Shown here in pieces: positions 52,719 through 64,000 of a stretch of 64,000 bases of DNA. The stretch comes from Takakia lepidozioides (taxonomy: Eukaryota; Streptophyta; Takakiopsida; Takakiales; Takakiaceae). The position numbers and the translations under genes are program-made. The first letter of the stretch is position 1. Every line of letters starts with the position of its first letter. A model generated the notes under the pieces. It had not been told where the DNA came from, searched no databases, and saw only the letters and a program-made list of their open reading frames with translations. The DNA lies in assembly GCA_030704615.1 (NCBI GenBank), contig CM060732.1, positions 22,816,001 to 22,880,000 of the forward strand. Reading direction: 5' to 3'.

Positions 52719-55700
52719 TCACTGGTCCCCTGGATCCATATTCAGAAGAGTGTGAACCTCCTGGGGGCTCAACCCTGGTGCATGTATGAAGTGATGAGTT
52801 GTGGAATTACAACGGAGTCTCTTTAGGTACACGTAGTACAAATGCTTGCAAGGGCAGTATGATGCCCCCTTGTTCGCCATGATCTGGAAGTCGGTGCAAT
52901 TGCAGGTGGGTAATTCTGAAATGGTGATGGTGTACACCTCATTGCGAACAGCTGAGCCCGCCGTGGCCATCTGATACACACGCCCGAATCCTGGTGGGGG
53001 CACTTCTGTCGAGCTCTGGATTGTACAGTTCATCCGAAGTGCATTCCCCATCCTTGTCTCGTTCACTTTTGAGGGAGGTCGCCGCCTCTTCGGTTTCCCC
53101 CAACGGTGTGTAGGATGCTTAGAGCTGTCGTGTCCCATTGTTCTTGCTCTCATAGGGGTCGGTGGTGGAGGCTGTGGAAGCGGAAATGGTTGTGTGGGCA
53201 CGTCAGTGCGCTGCACCATCCGAAATCCTGCGGCGGTAAGGGCGTCGGCCTCAACCTGACTCAGATCGCAGCCTGGTTCCACCGGCCACACCGGGGGAGC
53301 CTCTGGCATTGTCTGTATGCCGTACTTGGGCTTTCCATACACGCAAGTCATAATGTCGTGCCTGCAGAACCAGAACTGGGTGGTTGTCGCCTCCGCAAAC
53401 TTTGCATGGACAAATCTTCCTGTAAAAGTAGGAGCAGGGACAGCCCCATCTGGATTCCTCCTTATCATCTCTAAACAACGTTGCCGTGTATCCACACGAA
53501 TTGCGGAACACCTTCCTCGAAACGACGGCTTTGTGCGAGCAATTCTCCACTGTGAGGCAGACACAGTCGTCTCCACAATGGCTTGGCCATACTGCATAAC
53601 AGCGGGCGGAATGTGGGGCAAGGGAGCGGTGGGAATTTGTTGCACGAAATCCCCGGTTGAAGGCGACGGCGATCTGGAATTTCTTGGGCTTCCACTGCTG
53701 GAAGACACATTGTGCGGCAACATGACGGGACCTCGAGGTGCTGTCCGAATGTTCCTGTCGGATCTCCAGGAATCCTCTTCGCACCCAGGTTCCTCTTCAA
53801 TCCTCCGCCTGACAGGGCGAGTCCGGACGTCCCCCTCTAGGTGTTCACCTCTGCGGTGCAGAGGCGTCCCTTTGATCTTCTCTCGCAATGCTGTCGCCCA
53901 TTTCACTGGATTCTTGGACCTCGAAGCTGTTCGTACCAACAATTCCTCCTGTCCGGGCCCAAAGGGCCCATTGTTTGCCGCTCAGGAACTTGTAGTACGT
54001 GGCTTGCTGCATGATTGCTCTGTCGATGTCCTACGTTGTGGCCGTGACTACGTCCACCAGATGTGCGGCAGAAGACGTCTCGCCAGGAGGAGTGGACCGA
54101 TTCTGCATATTCGTGTTCGGCATGTCCGTGTCGGAATCCAAGCACCGCTCCTAGAAGACACAAACAACGGTGAGGGACCAATCGAAATGTCCGTAAAGAA
54201 AAGACAAATGAACGAAAATGACAGCAGCCTACCTCCCGCATGTACTGTCCGAACTGTCGATACCGAAAATGCCACCACCCCAACCAGCTGTGCAATGCTC
54301 CCAGAATTGGTTGTCTCCACTGCACCTGACGTGTTCCACCAAGCCTCGATGATAGCAAACTTAACTCCGCGTCATCAAATGTGGGTGCATCCTTCCACGC
54401 CGTACAAAGGACACGGTGTTCAGCCTGGAATGAGCTAGCAACAAATTTGGTAGTGTAGTGGGATAGACTCTGCATCCAATGGAATCCACAGGATCTCTCT
54501 TTCCCCTCCATTGGAACATTGGGGTCCTCACCGTACACACGCCGCACCGCTGCCCAGTTGGCCTGAGCGTTGTCTGCCATGAATCCCCTGAAATTGGGCT
54601 CTGGCAATCCCGCCCTTGCCATCTGCTGGTTTATGCCCTCCCACAGATGCATCTCGGACTGTGTGTCCTCCCCTTTCATCTCGCAGATTGCAATCGTCAT
54701 GAGCCTCTTGGAGTGATAGTCATAAACATGCGCACCCATAGTCACCCACTGATGGTGTTGTAATTCGCTTGATGTGATCAAACATCACCCAAGCATTCGA
54801 CAAGTTTCCAGTTGTCATGCGAGAGTGACCAAGTCGACTCCACTCCCAGGCCCACACGTCGACATTTTGAAATGTAACAACGATCGGATTCGCTGCCTTG
54901 CCCTGGAAACCTGCTACCTTGGATGTAGTCATATCCAGTCATTCGTTTCACCTCCAGGATTGAGTACATGTCCGACCCCCTGCCGAACTCCTGCTTGCAA
55001 GATACGATGTGATTCCGCACATTCGGACTACAAACGTGCGAGACGGACTCCAAGAGGTCACGCATCTCGTCTTCGGTCAAGGGCTCTCGGTCGGAACCAT
55101 CTTCAGACATGATTTTGCCAAGAGCAATCTTGTGGGCTGCCTTCAGCTGAATCTGCTTTGGTCTGGCTCCGGGGCTCAATTTCACCTCCTCTTTTATGAT
55201 GTCGTGTGCTTCCTGCACAGCCTCACGCATGTTGCCTCTCGCCAAGGGGTGGCAGTGGACCCCAACGTGTATGCAAGCTCTAGTCAAGTCCGGGAGCAAA
55301 TGGATTACGTAATATTGCTTGGCTCTGCACATGGACATGCACGTCGGTGGTTCTTTGCAATGTGCACACTTGAAAGAACCCGCAGGAGCTTGGCTGGAGA
55401 CAATGAATGGATGATGCGTTGTGCCAGTCCAATCCGTCTCGTTTCTCCGCCCTCCTTTGGAGAGAAAGTGGAAGCAGGTGGGATTGAGGCACCTCAGCTT
55501 CCCCGCACAGAGGACATATCGTACACGAACACCATCAGCAATTTTCGTGCTACTGGTCTTCGTCACACACCAGGGGTGTCCGTCATGCTTTCGATCCATG
55601 TCTGTTAACATCCCGGAGGCTTTCTTTGACGAAGAAACAGGTGGAAACTCGAAGATGACATTGCCATCGACTTCGGGAGGCAGAAAAGTTACCTTTCTGA

Positions 55701-56329
55701 CTGGGAATTTGGCATAGTCGAGAGCAGCCAGCTCGGAGCGAGAACCATCGAGGTGATGTTGTCGTAGGAGCTGCACAATGGACCGGGTTGGAGTTATGCT
55801 CGAGGGCACATGCGTAGCACCTACAGAGACGTCCATGCCGGATTTGAACGACCGTGTGGAGGACATGGGTACCTCAATGCAATCATCTTCCTCGTCGGAA
55901 ATGTCGAATACGTCCACACGAGAAGCTATGGAGGGTTGACGGTCCAGGTCGGGAATGATTATCGTTGCATACCTCTCTGTTGGCAGTGGCCGCCTCTCGG
56001 TTTCCGGACTCCTTTGTGGATGGTGTGGGCAGCGACTGATTCGGAAAGGGAATGGGCATTCCCACAGCTCGGTACAGGATGGTGTCTGACGGGGGGAACG
56101 TGCCATTCGATTCCGCAACCTCCGTCGTTACCTAGCACGACAATGGTCTCGTCAACCTGTCCAGGAGGACATCCTTCCTTTCTTCTTCCAAATAAACTGT
56201 GCCCGGTTTGAGCTTGAATTTGGAACAAAGGTAAGTTTCAGTCACTCTGCAAAGTCCTCCCTCGTTTGGGATCCAGGCTCTCCCAAGTTGCGGAGGACAG
56301 CAAACTATAGCGTAGGAATTCGGAGCCAT
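52719..56329 (-). pseudogene. MULE transposase, copy C
   Basis: ATG at 56327-56329, stop at 52719. The SWIM-bearing last exon is open for its last 407 codons (52719-53942), with frameshifts at about 53950-54150. The catalytic exon is broken near 54380, 54770 and 54830; motifs HQWVTMGAHVYD, FMADNAQANW and ERSCGFHWMQSL are all present. A two-base insertion near 56175 disrupts the N-terminal part. The zinc-type cluster and core (54778-56118) are otherwise well preserved. Together with B and D it shows what the intact protein contained, but none could be functional. Confidence 0.75.
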
Positions 56330-56744
56330 CGAACACCGCACGGAGTTGGCAAGTGCGAGGTTCAGTATAGCGACAGACCAAGGCTCACAGGCACCATCTA
56401 AGTGGATCTGCGGAGTCCATCGACAATTGGAAGTCGCACATTGAAGTGGAAAGTATTGTTTCAAGCTACATGCATGAAGGTGGGAGGTTTGATTCCATAG
56501 CCAGTGAGTAGGACAATGATGGCCGATTCGGCGACGAAATAACATCTCCTGACAGTTTCTCCTGAGGGTGGATCCAGCAGTATTCTCGGTGCAGACAGGA
56601 ACGTTCGCACTGACAAGTGCCAGGACTGCTGGTTAAAACGGTCAGACAACCAAGTTGTGCTCATCAAGACTGGCCGCAATTGTGTTGTTTCGGAACAATG
56701 CAACCCATTGAGGTTCCAGATTTCCCGTCACGAGTGATTCTGTC

Positions 56745-58500
56745 GATTGCTGGTGGACGGAAATACGGCGCCGCATTTCCGTATTGCATCTTGGTCATGC
56801 AACAGAGCGACGGAAATGCGGCACCGAGTTTCCGTCCGGGGAAACCTTTATACTCTCCAGAACGGAAATGCGGTAACGCATTTCCATCCAGCAAGCACGG
56901 TATGTGAAGGTGGAACGGAAATGCGGTACCGCATTTCCGTTCTGATTGAGATTTATGAACAACGGGAACAGAAATGCGGCACCGCATTTCCGTCCGAGTC
57001 GCACTTTTCGACATTCCAGAACGGGAATGCGGCGCCGCATTTCCATTTTGTATCTGATGCATGGAGCTGAGGGATAGAAATGCTGCAGCACATTTCCGTC
57101 CTTAAAAGACATTCATACTCTCGAGAACGGAAATGCGGTACCGCATTTTCATTCAACAAGCACGGTATGTGAAGGTGGAACGGAAATGCGGTACCGCATT
57201 TCCGTTCTGATTGAGAATTATGAACAACGGGAACAGAAATGCGGCACCGCATTTCCGTCAAAGTCGCACTTTTCGACATTCCATAAAGGAAATGCGGCGC
57301 CGCATTTCCATTTTGTATCTGATGCCTGGAGCCGAGTAAGATTCCGACAGCTTCATACAGCGCAATTCCGACCGGTTGAGACATTCACACTATCCAGAAC
57401 GGAAATGCGGCACCGCATTTCCGTTCTGACTGAAAATCGTGAACTATCTGAACTGAAATGCGGCACCGTATTTCCATCCGAGTCGCACCTACCATCATTC
57501 CAGAACGGAAATGCGGCACCGCATTTCCGTTCTGACTGAAAATCGTGAACCATCGGAACTGAAATGCGGCAACGTATTTCCATCCGAGTCGCACCTACCA
57601 TCAGGCCAGAACGGAAATGCGGCACCGCATTTCCGTTCTGACTGAAAATCGTGAACCATCGGAACTGAAATGCGGCAGCGCATTTCCATCCGAGTCGCAC
57701 CTCCAACATTCCAGAACGGAATGTATTAGATTTTAAAGGGAAATGCGGCACCGCATTTCCGTTCTGATGAAATATCCTGAAACATCGGAATTGAAATGCG
57801 GTACCGCATTTCCGTCGGAGTCCCACCATCCGACATTCCAAAACGGAAATGCGGCACCGCATTTCCGTTTTGTATGTGAGGCATGGAGCTGTGGAACGAA
57901 AATGCGGGAAGGCATTTCCGCCAGCGTCAGACGTTAATACTCTACAGAACGGAAATGCGGTACCGCATTTCCATTCTGACTGAAAATCGTGCGCAACGGG
58001 TACAGAAATGCGGCACCGCATTTCCGTTCGAGTCGCACCTTCCGACATTCTCGAACGGAAATGCGGCGCCGCATTTCCGTTTTGTATATTCGGCCTGGAG
58101 CTGTGCTACGGAAATGTGTTGCCGCATTTCCATCCATGTGAGACCTTCAACCTTTCCAGACCGGAAATGCGACACCGCATTTCTGTCCAGGTGAGACCTC
58201 TATACTTTCCCGAACGGAAATGTGGCACGGCATTTCCATTCATCAACTAACGTATGTGAAGTGGGAACGGAAATGCGGCGCCGCATTTCCCTTCTGAATC
58301 TCATACTTGGAGCTGTGGGACGGAAATGCGGCACCGTATTTCCGTTCAACAACTAAGGTATGTGAAGGTGGAACGGAAATGCGGTGCCGCATTTTCTTCC
58401 AACAAGTACGGATGTGTAGCAGTGATCGTACTTAACGGAAATGCGGCGCCGCATTCGCATTCTCGCTCCAACTCATCAGACGCTGGGACGGAAATGCCTT
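56745..58500. repeat. 53-bp-phased palindrome array of MULE C
   Basis: Inverted counterpart of 29060-30390 but somewhat longer (about 30 palindromes). The first two centres, 56767 and 56820, are again 53 bp apart. Core hexamers are mostly GGCACC, GGTACC and GGCGCC. Spacers carry the same phrases (GAGTCGCAC, CATGGAGCTG, TGAAAATCGTGAAC) as array B, complemented. Confidence 0.9.
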
Positions 58501-58806
58501 GAAATGTGAACACGTGGAGCAACGGAATTGCTGCACATGTCGGCACTCTATCTGACTGAAGGGGCATGAGGCGGCGCGGCCTGACCGTTGGATAATGATG
58601 TTTGATTTTCGGACGGCGGGCGTACCCTCAACGATTCGAATTTCGTAATGACGCAAACTCCACGAGGAGACACTTTCGTCCAACCTTTCGAACCCAAGTG
58701 GTGCATCACCGCCGTTTCATCTACTTTTGTCGTGTCTCCTCAGTCACCCCTCTCGCGCCCTTTCCATCTGCACTCTTTGCCCCTTTTCCCTCTCTCTGTT
58801 CTTCTT

Positions 58807-60586
58807 ATGCTCGAACCTGAGAGGGGGGGAGTTCGTGCACCAGACAGGAGACCTCGTCGCAAGCTCCGGAAATTATACTTCGGACGTAGGCCAATGCCGA
58901 AGGGGAGGAAGCAGATGCGTCTACAGGAGGAGATTGCCATCTCCGAGCAGCAGGCCACTCAGGCAACCCAGCCACCAGTGAGAGCTCCATGCGATCGGGC
59001 TGCGCGCAGCTGATCGAGCACCGAACCCCCCATTTTGCTTCTGTAATTCTTAGACTGAATGCTAGGAGACTTGAATGCAGAACATGTTTGCATGCCTAAC
59101 AGGAAAGGTGGACGTGCTGGAGGGATCGCAGGAATCCGAAGAGCCGCAGGAAGAGTCCGAGGAGCTAGCTGCAGCACGTACACCCACCCGATCCCCGAGC
59201 GCGGGTACTCCTGCCGGGCCTAGCCCTCTGCGATTCAAAGACGCGTCTTCGAAGGGCAAGTTCAAAGTCTCAGAGATCGACTCGCGTTCTTCGATCATGG
59301 AGAATCGCCAGCAGGGGTCGGGCCCTTCTCCAGCAAAGTCGAAGAAGAAGCAGCCCGTCCCTCTACTGGCTTCTGAACCGGCTCAGGCCGATTCACCCCC
59401 CCCAACGCGAATGAAGCAGCAGGGTAGAAGACAGATTCTATTGCAGCAGACACCTTCACCTGCAAGGATGAGGAAGCAGAAGGCAATCAGGGCGACGGCG
59501 AACAATCTCCCGCAAAAGCTTCCACGAGCTGAAGCTCAGTTCCTGGAGGATTTCCCGCCTGCAGATGTTGGGGCCGACTCTGCTGCAGCGAAGGCAATGG
59601 GATCGACCGTTGATCTCGATTTGGTACCGGAGGAGGGTGCTGCCGCTGAACGTTCGCAGGCAGACCTCACCACCGATGAGCTAGCAGGCCCGGAGGAGGC
59701 CTCTGCAGTGGCAGAATTGCCCGCACACAGGCCCCAGAGTGCAGCTCCAGTTGAGGATGCTCCACCTGCTCAGCCACTACCTGCACCTACAGACATGTCT
59801 CCGGAGGATTTCAAAAGTGCAGCGGATAAAATGTTGGAGGAGACACACAGTAGCATTGGCAGAGTTCTGGGCAGCAGGGTATTCCAGCGGACTCTTCGAA
59901 TCCCACTCTGTCGCATGGTCTCCCTTCCCATCGTCAGGCAGGCCCTTCCCGGAGATGTGGATAAGCTCAAGTTCGCATTTCGAGAAGGGTACCGTCTGGG
60001 ATCGGCAGCGTTTTACGTTTCCATAGAGAATGAGGACGGCGAAACCCGTGGACCCACTGCCGATGAATTGTCAACGTGGGATACCCACTGGCACACTCGC
60101 AACCACGAATTCGAGGCGACGCTGAAGGGTGATCCCGACTTCGGCCATATGTCGGGAAAAATGTTCTTTGTGTGGGACGGGAATCACCGACTTCTCGCCT
60201 GGTGGGAGTACATCAAGCAGAACCATGCCAAGCACATTGGCTGGCATTACATGGTGGAGTGTGTCATCCTCAAGGTGAAGGCGGCAGACTCCTCCCTCCT
60301 CAAGAATGCCATGGCGGACCTCAACTCGTAAGATACTCATACCCTCCCTAGCACATTCGAAATGCGGTGCCGCATTTCGGTTTCCATTCTGGTTTGATTC
60401 CGTGCTTCCGTGTACTGAACTGGAGAGTGTGCCTTGCAGGGTCACTGAGAATGCGTACGTGCATACCCACATGGCACATATGCTGTACAGGGTGAGGAAA
60501 ACTGGTCTTACTGATCCGCAGATGTTTGCGGAAATGCTGGAGCCGGAGCTCATTCAGAAAGCCGTTGCAAAAACAGACCGGACATG
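58807..60586 (+). CDS. ParB-like/methyltransferase gene, copy C, 5' exons
   Basis: Exons 58807-58977 (ATG, donor GTGAGA), 59081-60327 (acceptor GAATGCAG, donor GTAAGA) and 60440 to the gap (acceptor CTTGCAG). Frames join exactly and no stop is present, so this is the cleanest 5' part. About 57 basic residues are followed by a Pro/Glu/Lys-rich linker (to about residue 310), then the ParB-like domain with VWDGNHRLLAWWEY near residue 420, then the helical segment VTENAYVHTHMAHMLYRVRK. Protein identity with copy B is high. Intron 2 holds one family palindrome (about 60358-60378). The methyltransferase exons would lie in the gap. Confidence 0.68.
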
Positions 60587-61086
60587 NNNNNNNNNNNNNN
60601 NNNNNNNNNNNNNNNNNNNNNNNNNNNNNNNNNNNNNNNNNNNNNNNNNNNNNNNNNNNNNNNNNNNNNNNNNNNNNNNNNNNNNNNNNNNNNNNNNNNN
60701 NNNNNNNNNNNNNNNNNNNNNNNNNNNNNNNNNNNNNNNNNNNNNNNNNNNNNNNNNNNNNNNNNNNNNNNNNNNNNNNNNNNNNNNNNNNNNNNNNNNN
60801 NNNNNNNNNNNNNNNNNNNNNNNNNNNNNNNNNNNNNNNNNNNNNNNNNNNNNNNNNNNNNNNNNNNNNNNNNNNNNNNNNNNNNNNNNNNNNNNNNNNN
60901 NNNNNNNNNNNNNNNNNNNNNNNNNNNNNNNNNNNNNNNNNNNNNNNNNNNNNNNNNNNNNNNNNNNNNNNNNNNNNNNNNNNNNNNNNNNNNNNNNNNN
61001 NNNNNNNNNNNNNNNNNNNNNNNNNNNNNNNNNNNNNNNNNNNNNNNNNNNNNNNNNNNNNNNNNNNNNNNNNNNNNNNNNNNNNN
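60587..61086. other. Assembly gap (500 N)
   Basis: Second run of exactly 500 N. It hides the 3' part of methyltransferase copy C, the right end of MULE C and the 5' part of the following LTR. Confidence 0.99.
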
Positions 61087-61618
61087 GTTAGAACCGCGGA
61101 TAGGAGGATAAAGGGAGAAACGGGGAATGAAGGAGGAGGATCATTATTCGGAGAGGACTTCTGAGTCAGGCTGGAGCGGAGATCGGAGGCAAGAGATAGA
61201 GAGCACGGTGAAGGAGAAAAGAGGATTAGTAGATGCTTGTTATATGCAAAGCTGTAGTGATATTGGAGAGCAGATTAGAGACATAATGGCTTCGGCCTGA
61301 TACCTGATAAATCATAATCTGATACTTATAAGATACAATCACACTGTGTAGAGAGATCTGAGAGAAGCTGTGGATTGAATGGATGAGTGAAGGAAACCGA
61401 TAGATTGATGAAGCAAACTGATACTTAATTATCAATGGTAAGGTAGCTAAGATGAATGCGGAAAGGGAAACAAATAGGAAACACCCCCATGATACACTAG
61501 CTGTAGGTCATGACTGATTGTTCTGCGCGGGGCTGAGTACTTAGAGATTTCCAACTCTTCTATCTTGGAGTTTCCGCCTCGGATAGCGAAGGGATGGGTG
61601 AGTAAAAGCCGCGCGACA
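61087..61618 (+). mobile_element. LTR, 3' part, plus orientation
   Basis: Matches the second half of the LTR family and ends GCGCGACA at 61618. The 5' part, with the minisatellite, is in the gap. Confidence 0.85.
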
Positions 61619-62037
61619 GATACCGCGCGGCGGCACCAGACCACCGAGGCGGCGACCGCATGTTGTCGAAAAACATTATAAGAATAACAAGATTGCGGAT
61701 GCGGCAAATGTGAGTGTTTTTCCCACCCCTCTCATTACCATTCATTTAAGGTACATTTAGGTTTATCTAATAATATAGTATGATTGGTAAGCATACATGA
61801 ATCCAAATTACGACATAAGTATTGATGCGTCGTTCACTACGCATATTGCAGCCACGACTTGATGCCCAAGCTCGCAATCACATTGCACAGGAGGCATTTC
61901 GCGACGGTCTACTTGCAGAAATAATACTAGAGCATGTGCCGATGTGACTAGTGGTTCCCCCAACAACACGTAGATGAGATGCGTAGGTCGAGGGGTATCG
62001 TAGGTGTCGTAGGCGTTATGGCCGGTGACGAGCAGGG

Positions 62038-62039
<2 letters not shown>
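61619..62039. other. Unique sequence, nothing recognised
   Basis: No repeat family of the window and no supported gene. Minus-strand open frames here depend on the following C run. Confidence 0.35.

Positions 62040-62089
<50 letters not shown>
62040..62089. repeat. Homopolymer run of 50 C
   Basis: Fifty C in a row. It could form a G-quadruplex or i-motif, but such a long pure run may also be a sequencing or assembly artefact. Confidence 0.8.
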
Positions 62090-62090
<1 letters not shown>

Positions 62091-62364
62091 TCTGTTTCTT
62101 GCCTGATCCACCTCCGGTAGTACCTGATCCGGACGTTGTACCCCGGCTGCACCTCTGAAATTACATCCTCAACCACCTCCACTTTCATCTCCTCCGCCAC
62201 TAGTACCACCTCCACCTCCACCTCACGTGCATGTGCCCCCCGAACCCCTAGGAGGGGTCGGCTTCGCCCTAGGTTTCCTCCCCTTCGGCTTGGGCGGCCT
62301 GAGTCGGATCCTTGCCCCCCATGGGAAACGCATAGGACTATGTTACTGAGGACCGTCAGCCTCG

Positions 62365-62757
62365 TTGTTGGGGGAATCATCTCGACCCTCCCACCCCATC
62401 CGAGAAAATGTGGAGTTCGAGTATTGGGGGAGACGGTATGTTGTGAGAGCCGCTACAGACCCTGCTATGGGTCGGGGTTTATTCATGGTCAATGATATTG
62501 TGGTTCCTCCTCGGAGAAACAACATGGTGGACTTGTTTCCCTACTACGGTCCATACTACATCTCCGCGGAGTTCCGTACATTACGCCTCGAAGCCCCATA
62601 CATCCTACCCTATATTTTGTGTGTCAACGGACAGGATGTACGTAGACGAGGGTTGTCTCCCATTGAGATCAGATTTTGTGATGGTGACCCCGACATCTTC
62701 GACAATGTTGCTGGGCTGGTCAATAGTTCTTTGGTCATCCTAGGAGAACCAATGTAG
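62365..62757 (+). CDS. SET-like domain fragment
   Basis: 130-codon open frame, ending TAG at 62755-62757, with no ATG at its start; an upstream exon is likely. The pattern MGRGLFMVNDIVVPPR, then YYGPYY, then YILCVNG and FDNVAGLVNSSL is reminiscent of SET-domain folds (GxGLF near the N terminus, YxG, and an asparagine-containing NxS motif near the C terminus). SET domains methylate protein lysines. Similarity is weak and the substrate cannot be inferred. Upstream, short Pro/His-rich pieces in several frames may be decayed coding sequence. Confidence 0.35.
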   Translation: MLGESSRPSHPIRENVEFEYWGRRYVVRAATDPAMGRGLFMVNDIVVPPRRNNMVDLFPYYGPYYISAEFRTLRLEAPYILPYILCVNGQDVRRRGLSPIEIRFCDGDPDIFDNVAGLVNSSLVILGEPM

Positions 62758-64000
62758 TATGGGACGAGCGAAGCGATGGGCATGAGAGCTTTTGTGGTCA
62801 TACGTCAGTATACTGTGAGGAGATGCACATGTTTGTGATGACATGTGCTAGTAGGACTATTAGGGCTAGCTGTGAACTATTTACATCATACGAGTTCTCC
62901 CGGGATGATTGGGACCTCCGATTACAGCGTGAGTGTGGATGATGTTATGATAGAAATAGGGTTCATTTGAGACATGGATCGTGTAGAGAGGCATTATAGA
63001 TATTCTCATGATGTACTTTGTATACATCCGATTAATCGATTGATGTTAATTTTTTTTTTATTGCTCGTGTGGGTTGCAACTTTGCATATGTGATCTAAAC
63101 ATACTTATGCACATATGGACCAAATATGAGCTTGAACCAAGTTGATTCAATGGGTCATTCTAGTGTTGAACGCAGCTACGTGACATAGAGACGGAAAATT
63201 GCGTTTCGCCTGCAGATGATTTTTTTTTAATTCCATTTTCAAGCCATATGCTTAATGATAGCAAATTTGGGAGTAAACAAAAGTTATTTGGACCCATAAC
63301 CAGAATTTGTTCTCTCATTTGCACTCCAAAGTTGAGTTATCTTCAACTTCATGCACTCTTCATAGAGAGTTCTGCACAAGTGACCCTAGAAACACACTTA
63401 TTTTTTTTTCCATTTTGTTTTGTCCAATGTTTTGCATGGATGTAGTGGTGCAAAGCCCAATGTCACAGAACAAAATAGAGCTAAAACTAAAATCATTACG
63501 CCCCTCAAAACTGCAATAATATATTTTATAAATACAAATATTTATTTTAAATTCATTTAAATTCGATTTAATTCAAAATTGGTGCAAGGGTGAGTGCGTC
63601 GTTGGGGAGGCAAATGTTTTTTTTTTCTGCTGGATCTTTGTACAGGTGTTGCACACATATTCAAGCACATGTAGGAAAAAATGAAGCTTGAGCCACATCC
63701 GTTGTTGGGTGCAATGGCATGAGAAGAATTTTCTTTCACATAATAAACAAAAATTGGTTGATAGGGTGAATGCGTCTGGGGGGCAAATGATTTTGTTTGG
63801 GTTTGAAACTTTGCATGCGTGTACGTTGCGCACATACATGTAATTATTGAATGACATATTTGATGCACGCACACATTGAAGGTTGTTGGTTTGCATTTCG
63901 CTTATAATGAAGTGTATGGTTGCAAGGACACATTATAATATATGTCCCTATGTTCATTTGTTCATATCAGGACTTTGTCCATCCCTTCCTGGTCCTTTCT
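62758..64000. other. AT-rich non-coding DNA
   Basis: No gene, RNA gene or family repeat is seen. Two loosely similar blocks (about 63580-63720 and 63760-63860; GGTGAGTGCGTC/GGTGAATGCGTC, GGGAGGCAAATG/GGGGGCAAATG, then a long T run or TTTTG) suggest an old duplication. Confidence 0.4.

Larger units (their letters stand above)
51874..60586. mobile_element. MULE copy C, inverted relative to B, runs into gap
   Basis: Starts with GAGGTTTACTATTTCATGAG and CATGAGC words. Holds the transposase gene (minus), the 53-bp palindrome array, and the ParB-like/methyltransferase gene (plus), the mirror image of copy B at high identity. The right part is lost in the gap; LTR sequence appears on the other side, so an LTR element probably inserted in the methyltransferase gene. 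Confidence 0.88.

Noticed and set aside
59081-60327. Reading the ParB-like domain as proof of a chromosome-partition system
   Set aside because: There is no ParA-type ATPase or recognisable parS site. The domain also occurs in methyltransferases and other enzymes, so only a DNA-binding or modification role is plausible.
62136-62495. Ser/Thr-rich plus-strand frame and the Gly-run minus-strand frame at 61808-62380
   Set aside because: Both are low-complexity products of the C run and Pro/His-coding repeats, without any domain.

Overview
This is intron-containing, repeat-saturated nuclear DNA from a green plant lineage. Polyadenylation signals, GT-AG introns, a Ty3/gypsy element, Mutator-like (MULE) transposases with SWIM zinc fingers and a CACTA-type end all point to a eukaryote. 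The mixture of elements, including a gypsy element that carries a C5 DNA methyltransferase, suggests a charophyte alga such as Chara; that is inference and not proven by the window. Two runs of exactly 500 N (7087-7586 and 60587-61086) are scaffold gaps. Almost everything is mobile-element DNA in several nested layers. Nearly every element gene is broken.

Layout. 1-5981: degraded Ty3/gypsy element (gag, protease, C5 DNA methyltransferase, reverse transcriptase, RNase H), cut in RNase H by an LTR element (5982-7086). 7587-12062: remnant MULE 'A' with a SWIM fragment and a split ParB-like/N6-N4 methyltransferase gene. 12063-16295: shuffled LTR and gag pieces. 16296-18886: MULE 'D', truncated. 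18887-20300 and 40602-41270: 5' part of an LTR element whose LTR was split by MULE 'B' (20301-40601, flanked by CTACTCCG on both sides). B was itself split by a 5.4-kb LTR element (30925-36348, GATGT duplication). 41271-42300: a gene of unknown function, with MULE 'E' (42331-49322, GGTCAGCC duplication) directly after it. 49560-50257: CACTA-like end. 50265-50920: small two-exon gene. About 51377: tRNA-like SINE. 51874 to the gap: MULE 'C', nearly the mirror image of B. 61087-61618: LTR end. 61619-64000: a SET-like coding fragment and AT-rich DNA.

The central observation is a MULE family (B and C, with A as a remnant) that carries two divergent genes on either side of a palindrome array. One is a DDE/SWIM transposase. 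The other is a roughly ten-exon gene that joins a ParB-like domain to a bacterial-type beta-class N6-adenine/N4-cytosine methyltransferase. Between them lies an array of short palindromes (AAATGCGGYRCCGCATTT) whose centres recur every 53 bp, with the register kept through diverged spacers. Element E lacks the methyltransferase gene but has another array, different in sequence, at the same 53-bp pitch. The same palindrome occurs in the introns and terminal regions of these elements. One hypothesis is an element-encoded DNA-modification or DNA-binding system acting on its own arrays. No copy here is intact: all transposase copies and methyltransferase copies A and B have stops or frameshifts, and copy C runs into a gap.
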